From the NCBI GenBank assembly GCA_025362495.1, contig JANYGI010000139.1:27374-91373 (forward strand): DNA of 64,000 nucleotides, given 5' to 3'. The notes below the pieces were generated by a model. The model was not told the DNA's origin and did not search any database. It was given only the letters and a program-made list of their open reading frames with translations. How positions within the stretch are numbered: position 1 is the stretch's first letter; each line of letters opens with the position of its first letter. Of the stretch, positions 7,459-16,432 are shown one piece after another. This DNA is from Byssovorax sp. Its GTDB lineage: Bacteria > Myxococcota_A > Polyangia > Polyangiales > Polyangiaceae. A program made the translations under genes and the position numbers.

Positions 7459-7950
7459 GTGACGTCCCGCGCCCCGGCCCTGTTGATCTTCGCCGCGACC
7501 GTCGCGATGTCCGGCGCGCCCGGGGCCGATCCGCTGCCGACCGGGGCGGCGCGCGAGCCGCTCGAGATGTCGGCCGAGCACCTCGAGCTGGACGTCGAGG
7601 CCAAGACGGCGCTCCTCACCGGCAGCGTCAAGCTCACGAAGGGTCCGCTCACGGTCGAGTGCCCGCGGGTCGAGGTTCGCTACGATCAGGTGCCGCACGT
7701 CACCTGGGCCAAGGGCTCCGGCGGCGTCGTGGCCGAGGTCAAGGGCGTCCGCGCCGAGGCTCCCGAGGTCGAGCTCGATCTGCCCGGGCAAGCGCTGTCG
7801 CTCCGCGGCGGCGTGCGCCTCACGCGCGGCGAAGGCTGGATCACCGCCGACCAAGCCACGATCCAGATCGCGACGGGCAAGGTGTCGATGGTCGGCGTGA
7901 AGGGATCGATCCCCGTCGGCCCGCTCCCGGGGACGAAGTCCCCGCCTTGA
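7459..7950 (+). CDS. lptA: LptA/OstA-like LPS transport protein
   Basis: A 163-residue exported protein with signal peptide (about residues 1-23, ending SGAPGA). The rest is repetitive beta-strand typical of the OstA/LptA-LptC jelly-roll: LDVEAKTALLTGSVKLTKGP, then VRGGVRLTRGEGWITADQAT-type strands. LptA bridges the periplasm and carries LPS from the inner-membrane LptBFG-C complex to LptD. The GTG start is inferred from the signal peptide. Its stop overlaps the start of the ATPase gene lptB by 4 bp, which strongly supports the assignment. Confidence 0.8.
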   Translation: MTSRAPALLIFAATVAMSGAPGADPLPTGAAREPLEMSAEHLELDVEAKTALLTGSVKLTKGPLTVECPRVEVRYDQVPHVTWAKGSGGVVAEVKGVRAEAPEVELDLPGQALSLRGGVRLTRGEGWITADQATIQIATGKVSMVGVKGSIPVGPLPGTKSPP

Positions 7951-8699
7951 CCACATCGTCAACGACGTCGCCGCCTGTGCTCCATGCGGCGGGGATCAGC
8001 GTCGATCTCGGCGGAGCGCCCGTGCTGCGCGCGGTGACGATCGGCGCTGCGGCGGGCGAGGTGCTCGGCATCTTCGGCCCGAGCGGGGCAGGGAAGAGCA
8101 CCCTCTTTCGCGCGCTCGCCGGCGAGCAGCCGCTCCGCGCCGGGAGCGTGCTCCTCGATGGCCACGACGTGACGGCGCTGCCGCTGTGGAGACGCGCGCG
8201 GCGCGGCCTCGGCTACTTGCCGCAGACGCCGAGCGTGCTGTGGGATCTCACCGTCGCCGAGAACCTCGCGGTGTTTCGATCGGTGGCTCCGCGCGCGCCG
8301 GGGCCGGACCTCGATCCGTCGGCGCTCGCGGCCGAGCTCGGCCTCGAGGCGCGCCTCGACGTGCGCGCGGGCTCGCTGTCGGGGGGCGAGCGCCGTCGCC
8401 TCGAGCTCGCCCGCGCCCTCTCGGCCTCCCCGCGCGTGCTGCTCTGCGACGAGCCGTTCGCCGCGATCGATCCCCTCGGAGCGGCCCGCGTCGCGGCTCG
8501 TCTGCGCGCCTTCGCCGCCGCCGGCGCCGCGGTGATCATCGCCGATCATCACGTCGCCGAGGCCCTGGGCCTCTGCCACCGCGCCGCGCTCCTCATCGAG
8601 GGCGAGCTCGCCCTCGTGGCCGAGCCCGCCGCTTTCTCGGCCGACCCGCTCGTCCGGAAGCACTATGTCGTCCTCCCCGAGTGGCGACCTCAAGCCTAG
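7947..8699 (+). CDS. lptB: LPS export ABC transporter ATPase LptB
   Basis: A 250-residue ABC ATPase. Visible motifs are Walker A GPSGAGKST, Q-loop YLPQTPS (the LptB-type LPQ), signature LSGGERRRLELARAL, Walker B VLLCDEPFAAID, and H-loop region IIADHHV. LptB powers extraction of LPS from the inner membrane with LptF, LptG and LptC; those partners are not in the window. The first in-frame start compatible with 4-bp coupling to lptA is TTG at 7947; a GTG a few codons later is an alternative. The neighbourhood lptA-lptB-hpf-ptsN is conserved in Proteobacteria, but rpoN, which often sits after lptB, is missing here. Confidence 0.9.
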   Translation: MTTSSTTSPPVLHAAGISVDLGGAPVLRAVTIGAAAGEVLGIFGPSGAGKSTLFRALAGEQPLRAGSVLLDGHDVTALPLWRRARRGLGYLPQTPSVLWDLTVAENLAVFRSVAPRAPGPDLDPSALAAELGLEARLDVRAGSLSGGERRRLELARALSASPRVLLCDEPFAAIDPLGAARVAARLRAFAAAGAAVIIADHHVAEALGLCHRAALLIEGELALVAEPAAFSADPLVRKHYVVLPEWRPQA

Positions 8700-8769
8700 A
8701 ATAGCAGCGCCGTTGGTGGAGAGAATCCGGCAGCTTCGTCGGGCTGCCCGCGGTCGCGTCTCATTGTCG

Positions 8770-8789
8770 CGGGCCCCGGGTGGGGCCCG
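8770..8789 (+). other. strong hairpin between lptB and hpf
   Basis: A perfect 8-bp GC stem (CGGGCCCC / GGGGCCCG) with a GGGT loop, 70 nt after the lptB stop, in the 233-bp gap before hpf. The downstream sequence is A-rich on the plus strand, not T-rich, so a classical intrinsic terminator is unlikely. It may attenuate readthrough or mark an RNA processing site, leaving hpf with its own promoter. Confidence 0.4.
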
Positions 8790-8932
8790 ACGCCCACGAA
8801 AAAAGAGGCCCGTCGTTCTGCAATAAACGGAGCAATCTCGCGATGCAGGGTGTTACGCTGCGACTTGAAACAGATGCGTGCTCGACCGGTCCCGGCGAGC
8901 TCACGCGACACCGGAAGAAAGGCGAATCTCCG

Positions 8933-9301
8933 ATGAACATAACGATCACGTTCCGGCACATGGATGGGTCGGAGGCAGTGAAGAAGCATGCCCACGAGAA
9001 GATCGCCAAGCTCCAGAAGTTCCTCCGACAAACGATGTCGGCGCAGGTGACGATCGCCGTGGAGGGCCTCGAGCACATCGCCGAGGTCAACATCTCGTCC
9101 GGCAGCTCTCACTTCCACGCCACGGAACGGAGCAACGACATGTACGCCTCGCTCGACATGGTGCACGACAAGCTCGAGCGTCAGATCCGCGCGCAGAAGG
9201 GCTCGGAGCTGTCGAAGAAGCGCCACGGCACGAGCGCCGGTGAGTTCGCCGCGAGCGTCGAGAACGCGCCCCCGGCGCCCACGTCCCGCCCGCGTTCGTA
9301 G
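8933..9301 (+). CDS. hpf: ribosome hibernation promoting factor
   Basis: A 122-residue protein of the HPF/YfiA family: beta-alpha-beta-beta-beta-alpha fold beginning MNITITFRHMDGSEAVKKHA, with the later motif HFHATERSNDMYASLDMVHD and basic helix KLERQIRAQK. It binds the 30S decoding centre and inactivates ribosomes in stationary phase. The length (E. coli short form about 95) indicates the short form plus a ~25-residue Ser/Pro-rich tail, not the long form with a dimerisation domain. The start is set by GAAGAAAGG upstream. It sits between lptB and ptsN as in many Proteobacteria. Confidence 0.93.
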   Translation: MNITITFRHMDGSEAVKKHAHEKIAKLQKFLRQTMSAQVTIAVEGLEHIAEVNISSGSSHFHATERSNDMYASLDMVHDKLERQIRAQKGSELSKKRHGTSAGEFAASVENAPPAPTSRPRS

Positions 9302-9401
9302 CTGGCCGACTCTCCCCTCGGATCCTATCTTCCACCCCAATTCACGGAGCGGATCTGCCTCCCCGGCGGCTCCGCTCCGTGCCCGAGCTTCCGACGGAAC
9401 C

Positions 9402-9884
9402 ATGGGAGTCAGCCAGATCCTCACGCCCGACCACGTCTCCCTGGCCAGCGCGGCCGAGGGGCTGGTCCGCAACAAGCCCGAGGCCATCCGTCGGCTCTCG
9501 ATGTTGCTCTCGCACGGCCAGTCGATGGTGTCGGCCGACGAGATCGAGCGCGTCCTCGCCGAGCGGGAGGCGCTGCAGTCCACCGGCGTCGGCGGCGGCG
9601 TCGCGATCCCTCACGGCGCGATCGACCGGCTCGATCACCTCGTCGGCGCCGTGCTCCTCTGCCCCAAGGCGATCGAGTTCGACGCCATCGATCGCGCCCC
9701 GGTCTCGATCCTGTTCGCGGTGATCGGCCCGAAGCGCGCGACGGGCGAGCACCTCAAGACGCTGGCGCGCGTGTCGCGTCTGCTGCGCGACGACAGCTTT
9801 CGCGAGCGCCTCCTCGGCGCGAAGAGCGGCCGCGACGCGTTCGCCATGATCGCCGACGAGGAGGGGAGGGTCGCCGGAACGTGA
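9402..9884 (+). CDS. ptsN: PTS EIIA component, nitrogen-regulatory type (PtsN)
   Basis: A 160-residue EIIA of the fructose/mannitol superfamily. The phosphorylated histidine is H71 in GVAIPHGA. Other family marks are LAEREALQSTGVGGG and ILFAVIGPKRATGEHLKTLA. It accepts phosphate from HPr and in PtsN systems regulates other proteins instead of transporting sugar; no EIIB or EIIC is encoded nearby. The ATG at 9402 was chosen because the family N-terminus (SQILTPDHVSLA) follows directly. It overlaps hprK by 4 bp. Confidence 0.92.
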   Translation: MGVSQILTPDHVSLASAAEGLVRNKPEAIRRLSMLLSHGQSMVSADEIERVLAEREALQSTGVGGGVAIPHGAIDRLDHLVGAVLLCPKAIEFDAIDRAPVSILFAVIGPKRATGEHLKTLARVSRLLRDDSFRERLLGAKSGRDAFAMIADEEGRVAGT

Positions 9885-11059
9885 GCGCTCGCGAGAGCAG
9901 CCCGGGCACGCCGCCGCCGCCGCCGCCATCGCTCGCGCCGGCCGTGACGGTGCGCGCCCTGATCAACGATCCGGGCCTCGGCATCGACGTGACGCTCCTC
10001 GCCGGGGAGAACGGCCTCGATCGCACCATCCGCCATCCGCGCATCCAGAAGTCGGGGCTCGCGCTCGTCGGCCACTTTCACGGCATCGTCCCGACGCGCG
10101 TGCAGATCCTCGGGCAGACGGAGCTGTCGTTCCTCCACCGGCTGAGCGCGGACGATCGCAAGCGCAGCCTGCGCGGGTTCTTTCGCCTCGATCTCTGCTG
10201 CGTCGTCCTCACGCAGGGCACGCGCCACAACGACGAAGGCTCCGGCGTCGGCGTGATGCCCGTGCCCGAGCTGGTCGAGTGCGCCGAGGAGACGGGCACG
10301 CCGCTGCTCCTCGCCGACGAGCGATCGAGCACGGCGATCAACGCCATCCACGGCCTGCTCGACGATCGCCTCGCCCCGCGCATCCGCCTCCACGGCGTGC
10401 TGGTCGACGTGTTCGGCGTCGGCCTCTTGCTCATGGGCGCGAGCGCGATCGGCAAGAGCGAGAGCGCGCTCGATCTCGTGATGCGCGGCCACCGCCTCGT
10501 CGCCGACGACGTGGTCGAGTGCGACTACCGGCCGCCGGGCATGGTCTTCGGCGCCGCCGCCGAGCTGCTGCGCCACCACCTCGAGGTGCGCGGCCTCGGC
10601 ATCCTCAACGTGAAAGACTTGTTCGGCGTCACCTCGATCCGCGAACGAAAGCGGATCGACGTCGTCGTCAAGCTCGTCGAGTGGTCGAAGGACACCGAGT
10701 ACGACCGCCTCGGCCTCGACGATCGCTACCACGCGATCCTCGGCGTGAAGATCCGCGAGCTGATGATCCCCGTGCGCCCCGGCCGCGACATGGCCTCCAT
10801 CCTCGAGGTCGCCGCGCGCAACGAGCTGCTCAAGAACGCGGGCCACCACGCGGCGCGCGAGTTCTTCGGCAACCTCGAAGGCTCGCTGCTGAGCGAGCGC
10901 CCCCACGACGAGTCCGCGGTGATGCCGCCCGTGGCGATGCGCCAGCCGCCGAGCTCCGACGTCGGCGCTCCCCGGCCGGCGCATCATCGGCCGCGCCCGC
11001 CCGAGTCGTCGGCGGGCTTCGCCGTGGTGATCCCGCCCAAGCCCCGGGGGAACGGATGA
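9881..11059 (+). CDS. hprK: HPr kinase/phosphorylase
   Basis: A 392-residue HprK. N-terminal domain at about 22-150; the C-terminal kinase domain carries H171 (HGVLVDVFGVGLLL), P-loop GASAIGKS at 186-193, RGHRLVADD with the catalytic acidic pair at 209-210, and the family signature EVRGLGILNV. The third Gly of the usual GxSGxGKS loop is Ala here. HprK phosphorylates a serine of HPr and removes it, switching HPr between transfer and regulatory forms. A ~45-residue Pro/Ala/Ser-rich tail beyond the usual end is unusual. GTG start, 4-bp overlaps at both ends. Confidence 0.93.
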   Translation: MSARESSPGTPPPPPPSLAPAVTVRALINDPGLGIDVTLLAGENGLDRTIRHPRIQKSGLALVGHFHGIVPTRVQILGQTELSFLHRLSADDRKRSLRGFFRLDLCCVVLTQGTRHNDEGSGVGVMPVPELVECAEETGTPLLLADERSSTAINAIHGLLDDRLAPRIRLHGVLVDVFGVGLLLMGASAIGKSESALDLVMRGHRLVADDVVECDYRPPGMVFGAAAELLRHHLEVRGLGILNVKDLFGVTSIRERKRIDVVVKLVEWSKDTEYDRLGLDDRYHAILGVKIRELMIPVRPGRDMASILEVAARNELLKNAGHHAAREFFGNLEGSLLSERPHDESAVMPPVAMRQPPSSDVGAPRPAHHRPRPPESSAGFAVVIPPKPRGNG

Positions 11060-12069
11060 GTGATCGCGTCCGCGTCGTCGTCGTCACCGGGCTCTCCGGC
11101 GCCGGTAAATCCACCGCGCTCCGCGCCCTGGAAGACCTCGGTTATTTCTGCGTCGACAACCTCCCGCCGGCGCTGCTCGATCGCACGGTCGAGGTCTGCG
11201 AGGCCGGCGACGTGCGGCGCATCGGCCTCGGGATCGACGTCCGCGTCGGCTCGTTCCTCGACGGCGCGGTCGAAGCCCTCGCGCGCATCGGCGCGGTCGA
11301 CGCGACCGGCCGCCCGTCGCGCGACGTCGTGGTGCTCTTCCTCGACGCCTCGGACGAGGCCATCGTCCGCCGCTTCAGCGAGACGCGCCGCCCGCACCCG
11401 CTCACCGGCGCGGCGCGCGCCCGCATGCGCGATCCCGCCACCGCCGAGTGGAGCAGCTCGGCCCAGGTCGGCGCCGTCGCCGTGCTCGACGGCGTCCAGC
11501 TCGAGCGCGAGCGCCTCTCGCCGCTCCGCGCCAGCGCCACGGTCGTGTTCGACACCACGCTGCTCTCGGTCCACGAGCTGCGCGCGCAGGTCATCGCCCA
11601 CCTCGGCCCGGGCAAGGGCGAGCAGCCGCGCATGACGACGCGCTTCATCTCGTTCGGCTTCAAATACGGCCTCCCGGTCGACGCCGATCTCGTCTTCGAC
11701 GTGCGCCTCCTCGACAACCCGTACTTCGTCCCCGAGCTGCGCAACCTCGCGGGCACCGACGCGCCGGTGCGCGACTACATCCTGCGCAACCCCGACGCGC
11801 TCGAATTCATCCGCCGGGCCGACGACCTCCTCGCGTTCGCCCTCCCGCGCTACGAGCGCGAAGGGAAGAGCTACCTCACCGTCGCCATCGGCTGCACGGG
11901 AGGAAGGCACCGTTCTGTCACCGTGGCCACGGCACTGGCCGACGGCCTCCGAGAAAAAACAGGCCTCCCGATCCTGGTGTTGCACCGCGACGTCGGCAGG
12001 TCCGATAACTTCGGTCAGAGACCGTCTCCGCCCACCGGCGGAGGCAGGTGGGAAGGGGGGGCCAAATGA
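11056..12069 (+). CDS. rapZ: RapZ-family nucleotide-binding protein
   Basis: A 337-residue RapZ (YhbJ/YvcJ) family protein. Walker A is GLSGAGKS at residues 12-19, followed by DLGYFCVDNLPPALL. The C-terminal domain shows FISFGFKYGLPVDADLVFDV, RLLDNPYF and the conserved GCTGGRHRSV motif. In enterobacteria RapZ is an RNA adaptor controlling glucosamine-6-phosphate synthase; in other phyla it binds nucleotides and links to PTS. It is longer than E. coli RapZ (about 284), with a low-complexity Gly/Pro tail. It is coupled by 4-bp overlaps to hprK and ptsH. Confidence 0.93.
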   Translation: MSDRVRVVVVTGLSGAGKSTALRALEDLGYFCVDNLPPALLDRTVEVCEAGDVRRIGLGIDVRVGSFLDGAVEALARIGAVDATGRPSRDVVVLFLDASDEAIVRRFSETRRPHPLTGAARARMRDPATAEWSSSAQVGAVAVLDGVQLERERLSPLRASATVVFDTTLLSVHELRAQVIAHLGPGKGEQPRMTTRFISFGFKYGLPVDADLVFDVRLLDNPYFVPELRNLAGTDAPVRDYILRNPDALEFIRRADDLLAFALPRYEREGKSYLTVAIGCTGGRHRSVTVATALADGLREKTGLPILVLHRDVGRSDNFGQRPSPPTGGGRWEGGAK

Positions 12070-12347
12070 GCGACGAAGCCTCCGGTCGATTCACGATCGT
12101 CAACGCCAAGGGATTGCACGCGCGCGCGGCCACGAAGCTCGTGCTGCTCGCGGGCAAGTACCCGTGCGAGGTCACCGTGTCGGGCCCCGATGGCCAGTCC
12201 GCCAACGCCAAGAGCGTGATGGGCGTGCTGCTGCTGTGCGGCTCGCAGGGCACCGTGGTCGAGGTCCGCGCCCGCGGCGCTCGCGCCGACGAGGTCGTCG
12301 TCGCCATCGGCGAGCTGATCAAGGACCGCTTCGGGGAGTCGGAGTGA
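12066..12347 (+). CDS. ptsH: phosphocarrier protein HPr
   Basis: A 93-residue HPr. The EI-dependent phosphorylation site is H18 in GLHARAATK. The regulatory serine site is S50 in NAKSVMGVLLL, equivalent to Ser46, so the protein can be a substrate of the HprK encoded two genes upstream. It passes phosphate from EI to the EIIA encoded in the same operon. The start at 12066 overlaps the rapZ stop by 4 bp; its own stop overlaps ptsI. Confidence 0.95.
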   Translation: MSDEASGRFTIVNAKGLHARAATKLVLLAGKYPCEVTVSGPDGQSANAKSVMGVLLLCGSQGTVVEVRARGARADEVVVAIGELIKDRFGESE

Positions 12348-14119
12348 ACCACGACGTCTCGCCAGCGCGATCCGAGGTCCTCCGCGGCATCGCCGGATCA
12401 CCCGGCGTGGCCGTCGGTCGCGCCGTCGTCGTCGGCGCGCAGAAGGCCGTCCATCGCCACCGCTTCGTCGCCCCGACCGAGGTCGCCGCCGAGATCGCCC
12501 GCTACGGCGAGGCCGTCGAGCGCGCCCAGCAAGACCTCCGCGAGATGGCCACGCTCGTCGGCGATCGCCGCGCCGAGACCTCGATCCTCGAAGCCTACGT
12601 GCTCATGGTCGCCGACGAGACGCTCGCCGAGTCGGTGCGCGTCCAGATCGAGACCGACCGTCGCTGCGTCGAGTGGGCCGTCGCCAACGCCATCGAGGTC
12701 ATCGCCAACCGCCTCGCCGCCGTCGACGATCCTTACCTCCGCGAGCGCAGCCACGACGTCGAGTTCGTCGGCGATCGCTTGCTCCGCGCCCTCGGCAACG
12801 ATCCCCACGGCAGCGGCCTCCCGGCGCTGAGCGGCCCCTCGATCATCATCGCGCGCGACCTCTCGCCGGCCGACACCGCGGCCATGGTCGACGCCCCCGT
12901 CGTCGGCTTCGTCACCGAGATGGGCACGCGCACCAGCCACACGGCGATCATGGCGCGCGCCCTGGAGATCCCCGCGGTCGTCGGCGTCAACGACGTGCTC
13001 CGCCGTGTCTCGGCGGGCGACACCGTCATCGTCGACGGCCTCCGCGGCACCGTCGTCGTCCGCCCGACCCAGGAGCAGCTCGACGAAGCCCAGGGCCGCG
13101 CCGACCGCCACAGCGCCCTCGCGAAAGAGCTCCAGGAGTCGCGCCACCGCCCCCCGACGACGAAGGACGGCGTCCCGATCACCCTGCGCGCCAACGTCGA
13201 GCTCCCCGCCGAGGCCATCCTCGCGCGCGATCAAGGCGCCGACGGGATCGGCCTCTATCGCACCGAATTTCTCTACATCGATCGCGCCTCGCCCCCGACC
13301 GAAGACCAGCAGTTCGAGATCTTCCGCGCCGTGGTCGAGGCCATGCGCCCCAAGCCCGTCGTGCTCCGTACCTTCGACATCGGCGGCGACAAGTTCGCAT
13401 CCACGTTCCAGGTCCCGCCGGAGATGAACCCGATGCTCGGCCTCCGCGCCGTGCGCCTCGCCCTCTCGCGGCCCGACGTCTTCCTCGAGCACCTCCGCGC
13501 CATGGTGCGCGCCTCGGCCTACGGCAACGTCAAGATCATGATCCCCATGGTCGCCAGCCTGAGCGAGCTCCGCCACGTGCGCGCGCTGCTCACCGAAGCC
13601 CACGCCGACGTCCGCGATCGCGGCCTCCCCTGCGCCGACGAGATCCCCCTCGGGGTGATGATCGAGGTCCCCTCCGCGGCGATCATGGTCGATCTCTTCG
13701 CGCAAGAGGCCGCGTTTCTCAGCCTCGGCACCAACGATCTCATCCAGTACACGCTGGCCGTCGATCGCACGAGCCGCTCGCTCGCGTACCTCGCGTCGCC
13801 CTTCGATCCGTCGATCTTGCGGCTGATAGCCGGCGTGATCCGCGCGGGCGAAGAGTGGGAGTGCCCGGTCTCGATCTGCGGCGCCATGGCCAGCGATCCC
13901 CTCGCGGCGATGCTCCTGCTCGGCCTCGGCGTGCGCGATTTCTCCATGGAAGCGGCGGCGATACCCGAGATCAAGGAGGCCATGCGCCGCGTCACCCTCG
14001 CCGACGCCGAGACGACGGCCGCCGAGGCGATGCGGCTCCACACGGCCGAAGAGGTCGAGCACTGCGTCGCGGCGTCGTTCGCGCCGCTGCTCTACGATCT
14101 GCTGACGGGCGAACGATAG
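12344..14119 (+). CDS. ptsI: PTS enzyme I (phosphoenolpyruvate-protein phosphotransferase)
   Basis: A 591-residue enzyme I. It has an N-terminal HPr-binding/swivel region with active-site H199 in TRTSHTAIMARALEIPAVVG. The C-terminal PEP-binding TIM barrel shows GIGLYRTEFLYI, RTFDIGGDK, NPMLGLRAVRL, LGTNDLIQYTLAVDR and the acid/base cysteine in SICGAMASDP. It starts the chain PEP-EI-HPr-EIIA. It lacks the N-terminal GAF domain typical of EI-Ntr (PtsP), so it is of classical EI type although it serves a regulatory-looking set. GTG start overlapping ptsH by 4 bp; last gene of the operon. Confidence 0.95.
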   Translation: MNHDVSPARSEVLRGIAGSPGVAVGRAVVVGAQKAVHRHRFVAPTEVAAEIARYGEAVERAQQDLREMATLVGDRRAETSILEAYVLMVADETLAESVRVQIETDRRCVEWAVANAIEVIANRLAAVDDPYLRERSHDVEFVGDRLLRALGNDPHGSGLPALSGPSIIIARDLSPADTAAMVDAPVVGFVTEMGTRTSHTAIMARALEIPAVVGVNDVLRRVSAGDTVIVDGLRGTVVVRPTQEQLDEAQGRADRHSALAKELQESRHRPPTTKDGVPITLRANVELPAEAILARDQGADGIGLYRTEFLYIDRASPPTEDQQFEIFRAVVEAMRPKPVVLRTFDIGGDKFASTFQVPPEMNPMLGLRAVRLALSRPDVFLEHLRAMVRASAYGNVKIMIPMVASLSELRHVRALLTEAHADVRDRGLPCADEIPLGVMIEVPSAAIMVDLFAQEAAFLSLGTNDLIQYTLAVDRTSRSLAYLASPFDPSILRLIAGVIRAGEEWECPVSICGAMASDPLAAMLLLGLGVRDFSMEAAAIPEIKEAMRRVTLADAETTAAEAMRLHTAEEVEHCVAASFAPLLYDLLTGER

Positions 14120-14239
14120 GTATTTTCATCGTCCATCGGCGCTCTGCGTCAGGTCGACACGCCATCGTCACGCGGCGGTGAGTACAAAACATTTCGCTTG
14201 CCGCCCCGGGCTTGAGCTTCCTAGCGTGCCCCCCGCGTG

Positions 14240-16432
14240 ATGAACCGACACCGCATCCTTGGCTCTCTGGCGATCGCGGGCGGCACGGTCCTTTCGTGCA
14301 TGGCGGTGCCCGGGTGCGGGCAAGAGGCGCAGCCCAGCGCGCCCCTCAAGGGCCAGGTCCACCTGACCTTGATCCACACGTCGGACATCCACTCGCGGCT
14401 GTTCCCGTACAACGCGCAGCTCGGGCAGGTCGACGCCGGGCTCGGCCTCGGCCAAGCCAACGCGATCGTCAACATCGGCGGCGCCGCGCGCGTCTCGCAC
14501 ATCGTCGGCCGCGAGCGCGCCCGGGCCTCGCGCGTGCTCCACCTCGACGGCGGCGATTGCTTCCAGGGCGCGCCGATCTTCAACTATTACTCGGGTGAAG
14601 CCGAGATCCGCACCATGGCCGCCATGGGCACCGACGTGATGATCGTGGCCAACCACGAGTTCGATCGCGGCGCGCTCAACCTCGGCCTCCAGCTCCAGCG
14701 CTGGGCGAGCTTCCCCGTCCTCGCGGCCAACTACCAGCTCGAAGATCCCAAGGTGCCCGGCAACTCGCCGCTCGGCACGATCATCCAGCCGTTCACCACC
14801 TTCGATCTGCAAGGCCTCAAGGTCGGTGTCGTCGGCATGGGCAACCTCTCCAGCCTCACGTCGATCTTCGACACCCCGAACCGCCTCGGCATCACGCCGC
14901 TCAACACCGTCGAGACCGCGCAGTTCTACATCGATCTGCTCCGGCCGCTGGTCGACGTCGTGGTCTTCGTCACCCACCTCGGGCTCGACGTCGACGAGCG
15001 GATGATCGAGTCGACGACCGGCATCGACGTCGTCCTCGGCGGCCACAATCACATCGTCCTCCAGCCGCCGAAGCGCGTGCGCGACTGCTCGCAGAACAGC
15101 GAGACCGACGCCGAGGGCAAGGTCAGGCACTACATCGAGTACGAGAGCCCCGACGTGCCCGGCCAGAAGCTCAAGCGCTACTGCAAGCCGCGCGACGTGA
15201 TCCTCGCGCACTCGGGCGCCTTCGCGAAGTACGTCGGCCGCCTCGACCTCATCCTCTCGAACGATCCGAAGGATCTGGCCGATCCCGACTACGACGCCAA
15301 CAACGGCTTCGAGGTCCTCACGCACGAGTACCAGCTCTTCCCCGTCAACGAGAACGTGCCGGAAGATCCGATCATCACCTCGCTCCTCGAGCCGTACCAC
15401 CAGGGCCTCGACTCGCTCGCGAACCTCGATCTGCTCGTCGGCTACGCGCTCGACGGCTCGAAGCGCAACGCCACGAGCGGCGGCGACTCGCCCCTCGGCA
15501 ACATGATCTCCACCGCGATGTGGCAGCGCCTCGGCATCAAAACCGACTTCGCGCTCACCAACAGCACCGGCATCCGCACCGATCTCGTCCCCGGCCCGGT
15601 CACCGTCGAGCAGATGTTCAACATCTTCCCGTTCGACAACTCGATCACCAAGATGCAGCTCTCCGGCCGCGAAGTGCAGGACATGTTCGACTTCGTCGCC
15701 CGCCGATCCACCGGCCGCGGCTGCGTCTCGCAGGTCCAGATCGCCGGCGCGCGGATCATCCTCGACTGCACCAAGAAGGCCTCGCCCACCGAGGCGCCGG
15801 GCGTCGCGTCGAACGTGTACATCGGCACCCTCGACGCCACCTGCAAGAGCGACGGCGACTGCCCCGGCAACCTCAACGGCCAGTGCGACGTCGAGGCGGG
15901 GCGCTGCTGGGAGCCGATCCACGAGATCGCCACCTACGAGCTCGCGACGTCGAACTACCTCGCGGGCGGCGGCAGCGGGTTCCGCGTGCTCCAGCGCAAC
16001 ACCACGCAGCTCGACACCAAGGTGCAGCAGCGCGACGCGCTGATCGACTACATCCGCGCGGGCGCGCCCTGCGGCGCCGACGCCAAGGGTCAGCTCAAGG
16101 ACTGCAGCAAGGACAGCGACTGCGGCAGCGTCGGCGAAGGCTTCATCTGCGCCTGCCCCGACACCGCGATCGAGGGCGCGACCTGCAGCACCGATCCCAA
16201 GCGCACCTGCAGCGCGGGCGCGGGCCAGTGCGTCCTTGCGAAGTGCCGCGACGACGTCGCCGCCTACCAGCAGGCGACCTGCAACGCGGCGACGAGCAAG
16301 GCAGTCCAGAAAGAGTGCGAGTCGTCGATCGCGCCCTGCAGCGCCGCCGGCGAGCAGTGCAAATTCCTCGCGTGCGTCAACCGACGCCTCGGCAACTTCA
16401 GCGACGGGCGGGTACGGATGGTGGGCCAGTGA
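14240..16432 (+). CDS. lipoprotein 5'-nucleotidase / UshA-like metallophosphoesterase
   Basis: A ~730-residue secreted metallophosphatase. The N-terminus is a signal peptide with two possible lipobox cysteines (VLSC and PGC). Dimetal motifs are in order: TSDIHSR (DxH), LDGGDCFQG, VANHEFDRG, FVTHLGLD and LGGHNH. The 5'-nucleotidase C-terminal substrate domain (GDSPLGNMISTAMWQRLG, then FPFDNSITKMQLSG) follows. The last ~180 residues add a Cys-rich region (CSKDSDCGSVGEGFICACPD) that is not part of UshA. It likely releases phosphate from nucleotides outside the cell. GTG at 14237 is an alternative start. It overlaps the next gene by 4 bp. Confidence 0.88.
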   Translation: MNRHRILGSLAIAGGTVLSCMAVPGCGQEAQPSAPLKGQVHLTLIHTSDIHSRLFPYNAQLGQVDAGLGLGQANAIVNIGGAARVSHIVGRERARASRVLHLDGGDCFQGAPIFNYYSGEAEIRTMAAMGTDVMIVANHEFDRGALNLGLQLQRWASFPVLAANYQLEDPKVPGNSPLGTIIQPFTTFDLQGLKVGVVGMGNLSSLTSIFDTPNRLGITPLNTVETAQFYIDLLRPLVDVVVFVTHLGLDVDERMIESTTGIDVVLGGHNHIVLQPPKRVRDCSQNSETDAEGKVRHYIEYESPDVPGQKLKRYCKPRDVILAHSGAFAKYVGRLDLILSNDPKDLADPDYDANNGFEVLTHEYQLFPVNENVPEDPIITSLLEPYHQGLDSLANLDLLVGYALDGSKRNATSGGDSPLGNMISTAMWQRLGIKTDFALTNSTGIRTDLVPGPVTVEQMFNIFPFDNSITKMQLSGREVQDMFDFVARRSTGRGCVSQVQIAGARIILDCTKKASPTEAPGVASNVYIGTLDATCKSDGDCPGNLNGQCDVEAGRCWEPIHEIATYELATSNYLAGGGSGFRVLQRNTTQLDTKVQQRDALIDYIRAGAPCGADAKGQLKDCSKDSDCGSVGEGFICACPDTAIEGATCSTDPKRTCSAGAGQCVLAKCRDDVAAYQQATCNAATSKAVQKECESSIAPCSAAGEQCKFLACVNRRLGNFSDGRVRMVGQ

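Noticed and set aside
8700..8932. Search for rpoN or a fragment of it between lptB and hpf
   Set aside because: The gap is only 233 bp and contains a hairpin but no sigma-54-like coding sequence.
9635..10987. A long minus-strand frame of 450 codons opposite ptsN/hprK
   Set aside because: His/Asp/Arg-rich composition typical of high-GC antisense frames; hprK on the other strand is unmistakable.
12398..14062. A 554-codon minus-strand frame opposite ptsI
   Set aside because: Antisense shadow; EI motifs are complete on the plus strand.
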